Of a DNA stretch of 64,000 nucleotides, positions 45,135 through 52,751 are shown piece after piece (within the stretch, counting starts at the first letter, position 1; every line of letters begins with the position of its first letter). The notes under the pieces were generated by a model that did not search any database, was not told the DNA's origin, and saw only the letters and a list, made by a program, of their open reading frames with translations. A program made the position numbers and the translations under genes. The DNA comes from Aquimarina sp. U1-2 (GTDB lineage Bacteria; Bacteroidota; Bacteroidia; Flavobacteriales; Flavobacteriaceae): positions 124,001 to 188,000 of the forward strand of contig NZ_JAGKIK010000009.1 in NCBI RefSeq assembly GCF_017897595.1, read 5' to 3'.

Positions 45135-46094
45135 TTATTTTGAGCTTGCCTTTCTGAACTGAGAAGGGGTTTGTCCGGTGTGCTTTTTGAAGAAATTGGT
45201 AAAATGATTTGGGTAAGAATAATAAAGTTGAAAAGCAATCTCTTTTACCGAGTCATTTGTATTGCGAAGCGTAGATTTGGCTATATTCAATAGGTGTTGC
45301 TGTATGTGTTCTGAAGCCGATTTATCCGTAATACGCTTAACGATGGCATTAAAATGGTTGGGATGCAGGTTTAGTTTATCTGCATAATACTGTACTTGAT
45401 GTGGATGCAAATCTTCATAGGAATGACCAGGTTGGAAACCAAGTTCCATAAACGTTTTAAACCTACTTACGATTTCTAAATCCTGTTTTCGCTGATCTTG
45501 GGAAACGGTGACTTTTGAAACATTTCTGGAATATAGCCTTGAAATTTTGTGCAATAGTATATGAAGGTAATGGGCTATGACTTCCTTGCTTGAAGATTGC
45601 CCCAACTGGAACTCGAATTGAATATCAGCAAAAAGTTTGGAAAATAGTTCTGCTTCCTGTTCCGTAACTTCCATTGGAACGGTATTATCGTTGAGCAAAA
45701 AAGAGAAGGTTTCGGTAATTCGCTTTCGTGGATTGGAACGCCTAAAAAAGTCCTCATTAAAAATAATGTAGTAGCCTTTCCAGTCGGGTGCTATGTCCCA
45801 AGATATGATTTGATAAGGACTATTGAAGAAAACTGTAGTTCTTAAATCCTTTGTAGTGTAATTTCCAGTAGTTGCGAAACCGCCGCCATCTATTTTTATG
45901 GCTATTGCATAGAACTCATGTTTGAACGGTGGCATCTGATGATGCACACTTTTCATATTGTCCTCAAAGCTGCGTAGGTCGAAGTCGTCCCATTTAGGTG
46001 GTGCGATGTTGATACCGTTGCAATATTCTTTTAAGGTTGAAAAGTGTTTCAAATATCCGTTAGGTTTTTTTACAAATTTACGGAAATACTGCAT
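45135..46094 (-). CDS. AraC-family transcriptional regulator
   Basis: The product is 319 residues. An N-terminal ligand-type half (about 1-180, cupin-like: GGGFATTGNYTTKDLRTTVFFNSPYQIISW) precedes two C-terminal HTH motifs. These are YYADKLNLHPNHFNAIVKRITDKSASEHIQ and TNDSVKEIAFQLYYSYPNHFTNFFKKHTGQTPSQFRK, the classic AraC signature. It lies just upstream of, and in the same direction as, the SnoaL-hydrolase gene, so activation of that gene is a fair guess. Confidence 0.92.
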   Translation of the reverse strand: MQYFRKFVKKPNGYLKHFSTLKEYCNGINIAPPKWDDFDLRSFEDNMKSVHHQMPPFKHEFYAIAIKIDGGGFATTGNYTTKDLRTTVFFNSPYQIISWDIAPDWKGYYIIFNEDFFRRSNPRKRITETFSFLLNDNTVPMEVTEQEAELFSKLFADIQFEFQLGQSSSKEVIAHYLHILLHKISRLYSRNVSKVTVSQDQRKQDLEIVSRFKTFMELGFQPGHSYEDLHPHQVQYYADKLNLHPNHFNAIVKRITDKSASEHIQQHLLNIAKSTLRNTNDSVKEIAFQLYYSYPNHFTNFFKKHTGQTPSQFRKASSK

Positions 46095-46230
46095 CTATTC
46101 TGTTCGGCACTTTTCCTACTTACCGCTTGGGCTTAAAAAGATGCTACGTTAGTTAGCCAAAATTGTGAATAGAGTCCGTCTTCAATTTTGAAATAGTTAA
46201 AGTTATCCGGATAAAGAATAGGGATAACAT

Positions 46231-46251
46231 TATATTTGGTACAGATATAAC
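46231..46251 (+). promoter_or_regulatory. Promoter-like leader of the serine hydrolase cassette
   Basis: TATATTTG (46231-46238) fits the -7 consensus and runs on as GTACAGATATAAC. The same TATATTTG-n-TACAGATATAAC string occurs at 51422-51442, ahead of the other cassette-like gene that opens a run ending in an attC-like site. It could be a promoter only, or a promoter joined to a recombination point. Confidence 0.45.
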
Positions 46252-46282
46252 TATTTGGCGTTAATTAAAACAAACACTTGAA

Positions 46283-47371
46283 ATGAAATACACTTTTAGA
46301 ATTTTAATAGTCCTAATCTGCATTTCTACAATAGGTTGTAAGAACAATAATTCAAATAAAAAAACTCAAGACAGAGAGTTGGCTGACAACTATTCAAAAA
46401 GAATTGACAGTTTAATACAAGTAAAGGAACCTCACTTTTTCAATGGCGTTATCCTGATAACTAAAGATGATAAAACAGTTTATAAGAAAGAGCATGGCTA
46501 TTCAGATTTAGACAAAAAAGAACTTATTTCTTTAGATGACAAATTCAGAATATGGTCTAATAGTAAGCAGATTACAGCAGTACTCATTCTGAAAGAGGTT
46601 GAAAAAGGCACTATTGATTTACATAAACCAATTAAGGAGTACCTGCCGAATTTCAATCAGCCTTGGGCGGACTCTGTAACTGTTCATCACTTATTGAATA
46701 TGTCATCTGGAGTAACGGATATTCAGAAACCTTTAGCATTTGAATTGGGTACGGACTTCCATTACAGTAATCCTTCTTATGGGTTATTGAGCAGAATTTT
46801 AGAGAACATAACTGGTAAAAAATTTGCAGAGTTGGCTAATTCACTCTTTGCAGAATTAGGAATGGAAAACAGTTATGCTTATAAATATGGTCAAAATGAT
46901 ACTGATTTAATTGACGGACATTGGATTTTTGAAGACGATTTTAGAACAGCCACATTCGAAGAATATGAATTTACCAAAAAATCCTGGGAAGAAATGCTTC
47001 CAGGAGGAGGAATGGTTTCAAACGCCTACGATTTAAATCTTTGGGACAAGAAACTACACAACGGAGGTCTGCTAAAAAATGAAACCTATGCCCTTATGAC
47101 CACTTCAGACGTAATTGATAATTCAGACGTTGACAAAGGACTAAAGTATGGTTATGGAGTTAATATCGATGAAAGCTATCCCTTAAAATATATTGGACAT
47201 CGCGGAAGAGGAATGGGTTATGTGAGCTTCAAATTTTATGTACCAGAGAAAAATTTAGATGTGATTATATTGGAAAATGTCTATCACGATCACGAAGACC
47301 CAAATGTAGTCTATCATTTTGAAACTCAGATACGAAATATTGTTATGAATAGTAACTTAGTGAAACAATAA
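46283..47371 (+). CDS. Serine hydrolase lipoprotein (beta-lactamase/class C fold)
   Basis: The product is 362 residues. The lipobox ICISTIGCKNN is followed by a beta-lactamase-like domain: the SxxK nucleophile is Ser92-Asn-Ser-Lys95 in RIWSNSKQITAVLIL, the Tyr motif is HYSNPSYGLL (YSN), and the third motif region is KYIGHRGRGMGYV with HRG replacing the usual KTG. These proteins are D-amino-peptidase or esterase-like more often than true beta-lactamases. It is followed 6 bp after the stop by an attC-like site and then a GNAT gene, so it looks like a cassette. Confidence 0.9.
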   Translation: MKYTFRILIVLICISTIGCKNNNSNKKTQDRELADNYSKRIDSLIQVKEPHFFNGVILITKDDKTVYKKEHGYSDLDKKELISLDDKFRIWSNSKQITAVLILKEVEKGTIDLHKPIKEYLPNFNQPWADSVTVHHLLNMSSGVTDIQKPLAFELGTDFHYSNPSYGLLSRILENITGKKFAELANSLFAELGMENSYAYKYGQNDTDLIDGHWIFEDDFRTATFEEYEFTKKSWEEMLPGGGMVSNAYDLNLWDKKLHNGGLLKNETYALMTTSDVIDNSDVDKGLKYGYGVNIDESYPLKYIGHRGRGMGYVSFKFYVPEKNLDVIILENVYHDHEDPNVVYHFETQIRNIVMNSNLVKQ

Positions 47372-47376
47372 CTACC

Positions 47377-47506
47377 GCCAACATTGTAAAAAATAATAGC
47401 GGTTTAATCGCTAGAATGAAAATGAAATATATAAATCAAACGTCGGTAACAAACGGAAAATTAAGTGCATAAAATCCGCTACTATTCTTATACGTTACCG
47501 TTGACC
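47377..47506 (+). other. attC-like site after the serine hydrolase gene
   Basis: GCCAACA, then GTAAAAAATAATAGCGG (47386-47402) and, after about 70 nt, CCGCTACTATTCTTATAC (47476-47493) and CGTTGACC. The two inner segments pair imperfectly. GCCAAC and GTTGACC fit the integron core boxes RYYYAAC and GTTRRRY fairly well. The AATAGCGG / CCGCTACT signature is the same as at 2103-2229. The next gene begins within about 30 bp. Confidence 0.6.
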
Positions 47507-47532
47507 ACATGCCGAAAAAATCGAAATCAATA

Positions 47533-47988
47533 ATGATATTTAGAAAAGCAACAAAAAATGATGTTTCAAAAATTGTGGAAATGATTGCGGATGATGAGCT
47601 TGGCAAAACAAGAGAAAATTTCCAAACACCATTGCCGACTGAATATCATAACGCTTTTGAAAATATAAATGCTGACCAAAATCAAGAGCTGATTGTTATC
47701 GAAAATGAAAACTCTGAAATTATTGGAACTTTACAATTATCATTTATCCAATATCTGACTTATCGCGGTGGTATTAGAGCTCAAATAGAAGCTGTAAGAA
47801 TCAGAAAAAACAGAAGAGGACTCGGAATTGGAAAAATAATGTTTGAGTGGGCTATTAATAGAGCTAAAGAACGGAATGCACATTTGTTACAACTAACGAC
47901 GGACAAAAAAAGACCTAAGGCAATTAAATTCTATGAAGACTTGGGATTTAAAGCTACTCACGAAGGAATGAAAATGCACCTTGAATGA
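47533..47988 (+). CDS. GNAT-family N-acetyltransferase (cassette gene)
   Basis: The product is 151 residues from MIFRKATKNDVSKIVEMIADDE. An earlier in-frame ATG (47509) lies almost against the attC-like site and adds eight residues. The acetyl-CoA motif A is VRIRKNRRGLGIGKIMFEWAINRAKE (R-x-x-G-x-G), and the end KAIKFYEDLGFKATHEGMKMHL is typical. The size and form resemble small acetyltransferases acting on amines, drugs or toxins. Flanked by attC-like sites on both sides, the best cassette candidate in this half of the window. Confidence 0.9.
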   Translation: MIFRKATKNDVSKIVEMIADDELGKTRENFQTPLPTEYHNAFENINADQNQELIVIENENSEIIGTLQLSFIQYLTYRGGIRAQIEAVRIRKNRRGLGIGKIMFEWAINRAKERNAHLLQLTTDKKRPKAIKFYEDLGFKATHEGMKMHLE

Positions 47989-48000
47989 AAAAAGCCAGTT

Positions 48001-48130
48001 GCCAACAAAATGCATAATTAATTGCTTCCGATTTTCCTTTCGGAAAATCCTCACAAGCGAAAAACCTAATTAATTTCAACTAAATTTTGGCAAAATTAAG
48101 CGCAACTTACTATACACAGAGGCGTTACTA
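48001..48130 (+). other. attC-like site after the GNAT gene
   Basis: GCCAACA (48001) and TGCATAATTAATTGC are followed, after a spacer with the hairpin GATTTTCC-TTTC-GGAAAATC, by GCGCAACTTACTATACA and GGCGTTACTA. The inner segments pair imperfectly (11 of 15). Core boxes GCCAAC and GTTACTA resemble integron boxes. The inner sequence differs from the site at 47377, as attC sites of different cassettes do. Confidence 0.55.
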
Positions 48131-48148
48131 GCTACTCTTGTATCAATT

Positions 48149-48350
48149 CACCCCATTCCACCTGCATTTCGCGAAAAGCTACATTCTGGGAGGCAGCGCT
48201 TCACTACAAATACCTTGGACACAATCCCCAATTTCAGCTTTCCTTTCCGTTAACCCTCTCCGTCCCGATAGCTATCGAGAATGGTAAGGAACACTTTATA
48301 TCTAGCAAAAAGTGTGAAGCGCGTTTTCTTTTTTAAAAGGAAAGCTAATT
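48149..48350. repeat. Dispersed repeat with TTTCGCGAAA core, copy 1
   Basis: CATTCCACCTGCATTTCGCGAAAAGCTACATTC marks the left part (first 20 bases at about 48154); CTTGGACACAATCCCCAATTT follows. Further on, GGCAGCGCTTCAC and CAGCTTTCCTTT find inverted partners GTGAAGCGCG (about 48313) and AAAAGGAAAGCT, so the whole folds back over about 170 bp. Copies 2 and 3 lie at 51204 and 52467. Noncoding. Confidence 0.75.
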
Positions 48351-48357
48351 ATCACAA

Positions 48358-48648
48358 TTATTTTAATTTATCCAACAGTTCCTTTGAAACCTCGCTATAG
48401 ACACCATAGGAATCCACTAACAAACCTTTAACTCCTGACTTCGTGGAAATCGCATAAAGAACCGAATTATCATCCACACTACTCATCCCTTCAAAACGGT
48501 GTTTTTCCATCACCTTAAATTCCTTAGGTCTGTAATACATCTTTAGTACGGGACAATAAATTTTATCTTGCTGTAAGTTAAAGTCCTGAGTAAACCCCTT
48601 CGACTTTAAGTCGTTTATAGCTTCTACTAAATTATCGTAAGCATTCAT
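48358..48648 (-). CDS. Small protein of unknown function
   Basis: The product is 96 residues (AYDNLVEAINDLKSKGFTQDFNLQQDKIYC ... HRFEGMSSVDDNSVLYAISTKSGVKGLLVDSYGVYSEVSKELLDKLK). This pattern belongs to a short family common in flavobacteria and often labelled phosphoribosylpyrophosphate synthetase by transfer. No PRPP-binding motif is visible, so that label is not used. It lies 20 bp downstream of the SDR gene and is probably co-transcribed with it. Confidence 0.75.
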   Translation of the reverse strand: MNAYDNLVEAINDLKSKGFTQDFNLQQDKIYCPVLKMYYRPKEFKVMEKHRFEGMSSVDDNSVLYAISTKSGVKGLLVDSYGVYSEVSKELLDKLK

Positions 48649-48668
48649 AATTTTCTTTAGTTTAAAGT

Positions 48669-49460
48669 TTAAAGTGCAGTCTCACCGCCATCCACGGGAA
48701 TCAAGATGCCCGTTAAATAATCAGACAATCCAGAAGCGGCAAAGGCAACCGTTTTTGCAATATCATCTGGATTTGCCATGCGTTGCAAAGGTAAACGGCT
48801 TTCAAAATCTTTAAGCCCTTTATCTACATCTGGGTTTTCACGCAATTTTTGAGTGCCAGGTGTATCCACCAATGTCGGTGCCACAGTAATCGCTTTGATA
48901 CCATACTGACCCAACTCGACCGCTTGAGATTTAGTTAGCCCTGCGATGGCATGTTTTGAAGCGACGTAGTGCGCTGAATTTCCCGCCGTTTTTAATGCAG
49001 CCGTTGAGGCAATGTTAATGATTTTCCCAGGCGTTTTTGAGGTAATCATATGCTCTGAAACAAACTGGGAAAGCATAAAAACACCTTTCAAATTAATCGA
49101 CATCAGGAAATCAAAGTCTTTTTCCTTGATATCGCGAAGAGACATCATTGGGTAAACACCAGCGTTGTTGACCAAAATATCAATAGTACCAAAATCGTCG
49201 CCAATAGCTTTGACCAAGGCTTCAAGTTTTCTAACATTAGAAATGTCAACGGCGTAACCTTTTGCTGTTACCGCATACTTTTTAGCAAGTTCAGAAGCTG
49301 TTTGCTTTGCTTTTTCCTCATTAAGGTCAGCAATAGCAACATTGGCACCCATTTCAGCCAGTCTGTTTGCAATTTGTAATCCGATACCTTGAGCGGCACC
49401 TGTAATAACGGCCAATTTTCCTTTAAGTGAGATAAGCTCAATGATTGTTTTAGTCTCCAT
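48669..49460 (-). CDS. SDR-family oxidoreductase
   Basis: The product is 263 residues. The NAD(P) motif is VITGAAQGIGLQIANRLAE, followed by VAIADLN (a acidic residue at strand 2 end suggesting NAD), NNAGVYPMMS, INIASTAALKTAGNSAHYVASKHAIAGLTKS (catalytic Ser, Tyr, Lys) and a closing IPVDGGETAL. It is closely similar to the SDR at 59886, and both are next to a pirin gene. The substrate is unknown, likely a secondary alcohol. Confidence 0.92.
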   Translation of the reverse strand: METKTIIELISLKGKLAVITGAAQGIGLQIANRLAEMGANVAIADLNEEKAKQTASELAKKYAVTAKGYAVDISNVRKLEALVKAIGDDFGTIDILVNNAGVYPMMSLRDIKEKDFDFLMSINLKGVFMLSQFVSEHMITSKTPGKIINIASTAALKTAGNSAHYVASKHAIAGLTKSQAVELGQYGIKAITVAPTLVDTPGTQKLRENPDVDKGLKDFESRLPLQRMANPDDIAKTVAFAASGLSDYLTGILIPVDGGETAL

Positions 49461-49490
49461 TATTTCTAATTTTTAAAGATTAATTTTTAT

Positions 49491-50225
49491 TTAAACACCA
49501 CTATACATTCCGTTACGGCTATAGGGTTTGTTTTCATCCAGTTCAAAAAGAACTACATCGGTGGTTTTATTGGGATTTAACTCTACATCTTCATTTTTGA
49601 ATATCAGGGAATCGCCAGCTTCCAGTTTTGATGCACCCGCTGAGATACTTCCACTGAATACGTAGAGGACATAGGTTTTATTCGCTTTCGCGAAAGCGGT
49701 AATCGGTTCATCCAAACGAGCGTCGTAGACTGTAACTTCAGAGTTTATTTCAATGATATCATTCTGCTTATCAAACCCTGCTATTTTTCGTAATTGGTTA
49801 TGGCTGTAGGCTTCAGATAGCTTGCTGAATTGCACCCTTGGCTTGAGGTCATCTTCGGCAGGGCGCATAAAAATCTGTAGCATATTTACGTCCTCACCAT
49901 CTTCTGGGATGGATTCCTGATGGTAGATACCACTACCGGCATTCATCATCATCAATGTGGTGTTGCTTAATATTTTGGTGTCACCCTCAGTATCCTCGTG
50001 AACCAAATTTCCGGTACGGATGTAGGACAATATTTCGTCATTTTTGTGCGGATGCATCCCTACGAAAACACCAGGTTTAAGATGCCCATGGTCAAACCTC
50101 CCCAATTGAGCGAGCCCACGTTTTTCGGTGTGATTTTCCAGGACAAGACCAGGAAAGTGAATGTCTATGTTAAAATCACCTTTATGGATTTGATGCGCTT
50201 GTTCTTTTCTTAAAATTGTTTTCAT
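49491..50225 (-). CDS. Pirin-family cupin protein
   Basis: The product is 244 residues. The N-terminal pirin domain has GLAQLGRFDHGHLKPGVFVGMHPHKNDEILSYIRTGNLVHEDTEGD (metal-binding His/Glu set) and NAGSGIYHQESIPEDGEDVNMLQIFMRPAEDD. Pirins bind iron; some act as quercetin 2,3-dioxygenases or redox co-regulators. The gene contains the palindrome GCTTTCGCGAAAGC (about 49686-49699), coding AFAKAN, also present in the hydrolase gene at 44441. Paired with the SDR at 48669; this pair is repeated at 59886/61829. Confidence 0.91.
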   Translation of the reverse strand: MKTILRKEQAHQIHKGDFNIDIHFPGLVLENHTEKRGLAQLGRFDHGHLKPGVFVGMHPHKNDEILSYIRTGNLVHEDTEGDTKILSNTTLMMMNAGSGIYHQESIPEDGEDVNMLQIFMRPAEDDLKPRVQFSKLSEAYSHNQLRKIAGFDKQNDIIEINSEVTVYDARLDEPITAFAKANKTYVLYVFSGSISAGASKLEAGDSLIFKNEDVELNPNKTTDVVLFELDENKPYSRNGMYSGV

Positions 50226-50296
50226 CTTGATTTCTGTCTCGATTACCTTACAAATCTCTGAAAATGAAACAGGTGAAAAAAGGTCAGAACATCGGC

Positions 50297-51163
50297 TTAA
50301 CTGGTCAAAATTTCGTTTTGGTAGGTTGAAGGTGAAATACCCGCGTATTTTTTGAAATATTTGCCAAAACTGGATGGATTCGGGAAATTGAGCTGATAAG
50401 CTACCTCACTGGATGTAAGATTAGGGTCCTGCAACAAAATCTTTGCCTCTAAAATCATTAAGTTATGCAGTACTTGACTTGCCGTACGACCCATTTCTCT
50501 TTTTACCACTTCTGAAAGATGTTTGGGTGTGGTGTTGAGTTCATCGGCATAAAACTGGACATTTCTGTACATCTTGATATGTTTTCCTGCTAGTGCTTTG
50601 AATTGATAACTCAGACTGAAAGCATCAGAACGGCTTGTTTTATCTCGAAACTCATCGATTAAATAACAAAGGATGGCTACTTGGTGGCGCACCAGAGCCT
50701 CTTTGTTGGGATGACGGTCGTCTAAAAACAATGTAAGCTGTTCAAAAGCTTTTTCAAATTTTAGCCTGAACCGTTCGTTCAAGTGAAGTGCAGACATATC
50801 AGATTCCTCAAAAAAAGCGAACTGATTGAGCATTTGGCTATTGGAAAACAATGACGAAAAAAAGTCACGGGTAAAAAACATGGTCTCAACTAGGGCAGAT
50901 TTATAGGTGTTGGTCCACTTGCGAATCACATTGGGTCCCATAGTGAGCAGTGCCGGTGCTTTTATATCGAAATCTGTAAGGCCAGAGGTTAGAAACAGTT
51001 GCCCTTTCTTAACAAAACCGATTCCGTAAGTTTCGGTTCGGTACGGTTCTTCTGGGTAGGTAGAATCGCCGTCAAACCGCTTAAGGAAATAGCGATTTTC
51101 GTGTCCCTCGATGGCGAAGGCTTTTTTAAAAGAGGCGACGTTATGGCGTTTGATTATGCTCAT
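50297..51163 (-). CDS. AraC-family transcriptional regulator
   Basis: The product is 288 residues from MSIIKRHNVASFKKAFAIEGHENRYFLKRFDG; a longer ATG at 51205 adds 14 hydrophobic residues and is less likely. The C-terminal HTH pair is QFYADELNTTPKHLSEVVKREMGRTASQVLHNLM and NLTSSEVAYQLNFPNPSSFGKYFKKYAGISPSTYQ. It heads the pirin-SDR-small protein run (71 bp to the pirin start) and is the natural candidate for its regulator. Confidence 0.92.
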   Translation of the reverse strand: MSIIKRHNVASFKKAFAIEGHENRYFLKRFDGDSTYPEEPYRTETYGIGFVKKGQLFLTSGLTDFDIKAPALLTMGPNVIRKWTNTYKSALVETMFFTRDFFSSLFSNSQMLNQFAFFEESDMSALHLNERFRLKFEKAFEQLTLFLDDRHPNKEALVRHQVAILCYLIDEFRDKTSRSDAFSLSYQFKALAGKHIKMYRNVQFYADELNTTPKHLSEVVKREMGRTASQVLHNLMILEAKILLQDPNLTSSEVAYQLNFPNPSSFGKYFKKYAGISPSTYQNEILTS

Positions 51164-51203
51164 AATTGTAAGCAATAAAATATAAAAAATTTTGCAAAAA
51201 TCC

Positions 51204-51310
51204 ACTCAGCACATTCCCCTACATTTCGCGAAAAGCTACATTCCGGGAAAAGAGCTTCAATACAAAGTCTTGGACACACCTGTTGTTTTGCTTCCTACAT
51301 TCCGTTAACC
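51204..51310. repeat. Dispersed repeat with TTTCGCGAAA core, copy 2
   Basis: CACTCAGCACATTCCCCTAC, then ATTTCGCGAAAAGCTACATTCCGGGAAAAGAGC and CTTGGACACACC, matching copy 3 at 52467 closely and copy 1 at 48149. It lies between the AraC gene and the leader of the gene at 51470. Copies 2 and 3 thus flank that gene and its attC-like site. Confidence 0.75.
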
Positions 51311-51421
51311 CGAACCGCCACGACGGCACGGGAAACTTCATTACGTCTCAAAAAACAGGTAAGTCCGCTTTACAACTTAATAAAAAGTTATGTTTAGCCC
51401 TGTCTGAAAACAAGATAAGAC

Positions 51422-51442
51422 TATATTTGTTACAGATATAAC
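51422..51442 (+). promoter_or_regulatory. Promoter-like leader of the unknown membrane-anchored protein gene
   Basis: TATATTTG (51422-51429) followed by TTACAGATATAAC, matching the leader at 46231 in 20 of 21 positions. It lies 28 bp before the ATG at 51470. Confidence 0.45.
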
Positions 51443-51469
51443 GAACTGTGATTAATCTGACAAAATCCT

Positions 51470-52333
51470 ATGAAAAAGAAGATTTTATGGACATTCCCTA
51501 TATTGATTGGAGCGGTTTTGCTTTTTGTAGCTTTTCTTTTCATAGAAGATTCAACCTATAAAAAATTTGAAATGGATAACCACCCGAAAGAAAATAGAAA
51601 GGCTTTGATAGTTACTTGGAAAACAGATGACCAAACTAATTTCTGGGAAACTTATAGCAATGAAATACAACCTACAATCAAAGACCTTTATCAGAAAGAA
51701 CTTGTGGGCGAAGTCTTTCCACTCGAACATAAACCATTAAATTTTAAAGATAGTGGGTTGGATTGGACAAATTGTATAATCATTATGCTTTCCGAAAATC
51801 AATTTGACTCAGAAATAGACTCTATGCTAATATCAGCAATTGAACAATCTACAATCAAAAATCATTTTCGTGCGTTGGATTTAGCCAGAGTTCAAAAGAA
51901 TTTGGACATGTTCTACCCAAAGAATAATGGTATCGAAAGAGAGCCAAAAATGAAACAGACCATTGAGTATTTGTTTTCAAAGCCAGACGCACGAAAAAAG
52001 TACTATGAAGACCAATACAAGTTCTCTGGACCTGCAATGAAAGACTTGTATAATAGAGACAAAGCAGGTAGATTTATTGGGTTTGAAATTGAGAAACGGA
52101 TTACCGCTAAAAAAGATGTACCCGAATGGGATTTGATACATCTTATTGGATTTACCACTTGGCAAGAAATAAAAGCCATACCATTTTTTCACGGAACTTG
52201 GAACAAACACGCTGAAAGAGCATTTGGTGATGGTATGACTTTTAAGAAAAAAGTTGCTGAATGGAATGAAATACGAACGAACGTTAAAAGCAGTACCAAA
52301 CAGAATTTTGAACTGACATTGAGAAAAAACTAA
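51470..52333 (+). CDS. Unknown membrane-anchored protein (cassette-like)
   Basis: The product is 287 residues, not recognised. One N-terminal transmembrane helix (ILWTFPILIGAVLLFVAFLFIE) is followed by a soluble part outside the membrane, mixed alpha/beta: KALIVTWKTDDQTNFWETYSNEIQPTIKDLYQKELVGEVFP, LDWTNCIIIMLSE, EWDLIHLIGFTTWQEIKAIPFFHGTWNKHAERAFGDG. The last part is reminiscent of EthD/ABM-like dimeric folds (aromatic- and His-rich), but this is only an impression. An attC-like site begins at its stop codon. Its codon use appears similar to that of the other cassette genes. Confidence 0.7.
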   Translation: MKKKILWTFPILIGAVLLFVAFLFIEDSTYKKFEMDNHPKENRKALIVTWKTDDQTNFWETYSNEIQPTIKDLYQKELVGEVFPLEHKPLNFKDSGLDWTNCIIIMLSENQFDSEIDSMLISAIEQSTIKNHFRALDLARVQKNLDMFYPKNNGIEREPKMKQTIEYLFSKPDARKKYYEDQYKFSGPAMKDLYNRDKAGRFIGFEIEKRITAKKDVPEWDLIHLIGFTTWQEIKAIPFFHGTWNKHAERAFGDGMTFKKKVAEWNEIRTNVKSSTKQNFELTLRKN

Positions 52334-52465
52334 GCTCAATACCGTATAACCACAATAGCGGTCGAAGGGATAAAACGAAACCTAATTCATAAATTTGAGG
52401 TCAGTTGTAAGCAGAAAGATTTGTGCTCTAAAACCACTACTGTTCTTATACCAAACCGTTCTCGA
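52333..52465 (+). other. attC-like site after the unknown membrane protein gene
   Basis: GCTCAATACC, then GTATAACCACAATAGCGG (52343-52360) and, after about 75 nt, CCACTACTGTTCTTATAC (52434-52451) and ACCGTTCTCG. The inner segments pair with four mismatches in 18. The AATAGCGG / CTACTGTTCTTATAC signature is the same as at 2103 and 47377. The outer boxes are weaker (CTCAAT for RYYYAAC). Confidence 0.55.
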
Positions 52466-52466
52466 A

Positions 52467-52580
52467 ACCACTCAGCACATTCCCCTGCATTTCGCGAAAA
52501 GCTACATTCCGCGAAAAGAGCTTCACTAAAATAGTCTTAGAGATAATCCCCAATTTTAACTTGATATTCCTTCAGGCATT
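52467..52580. repeat. Dispersed repeat with TTTCGCGAAA core, copy 3
   Basis: It begins within a few bases of the attC-like site with CCACTCAGCACATTCCCCTG, then ATTTCGCGAAAAGCTACATTC and AATCCCCAATTTTAAC. The same order, attC-like end then this repeat, is seen at 48130/48149. From 52581 to 52751 nothing further is recognised. Confidence 0.75.
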
Positions 52581-52751
52581 TCCTTGAAACTCGGAATGAA
52601 AACTATAACCCCTGGCATAAATCATACATATCTAACGAATTTAAACGTGTTATACATATTATTATACTCGTCTAGGGTTTCTATTTAGAATCAAGATTTC
52701 GGCTTTTGTTACCTTATAAAAAAGTCTTTTCTTTTTAATAAATACTTTTAC

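Noticed and set aside
48358..48648. Annotation as phosphoribosylpyrophosphate synthetase.
   Set aside because: Only 96 residues, with no PRPP-binding loop or metal motif; the name seems to be propagated.
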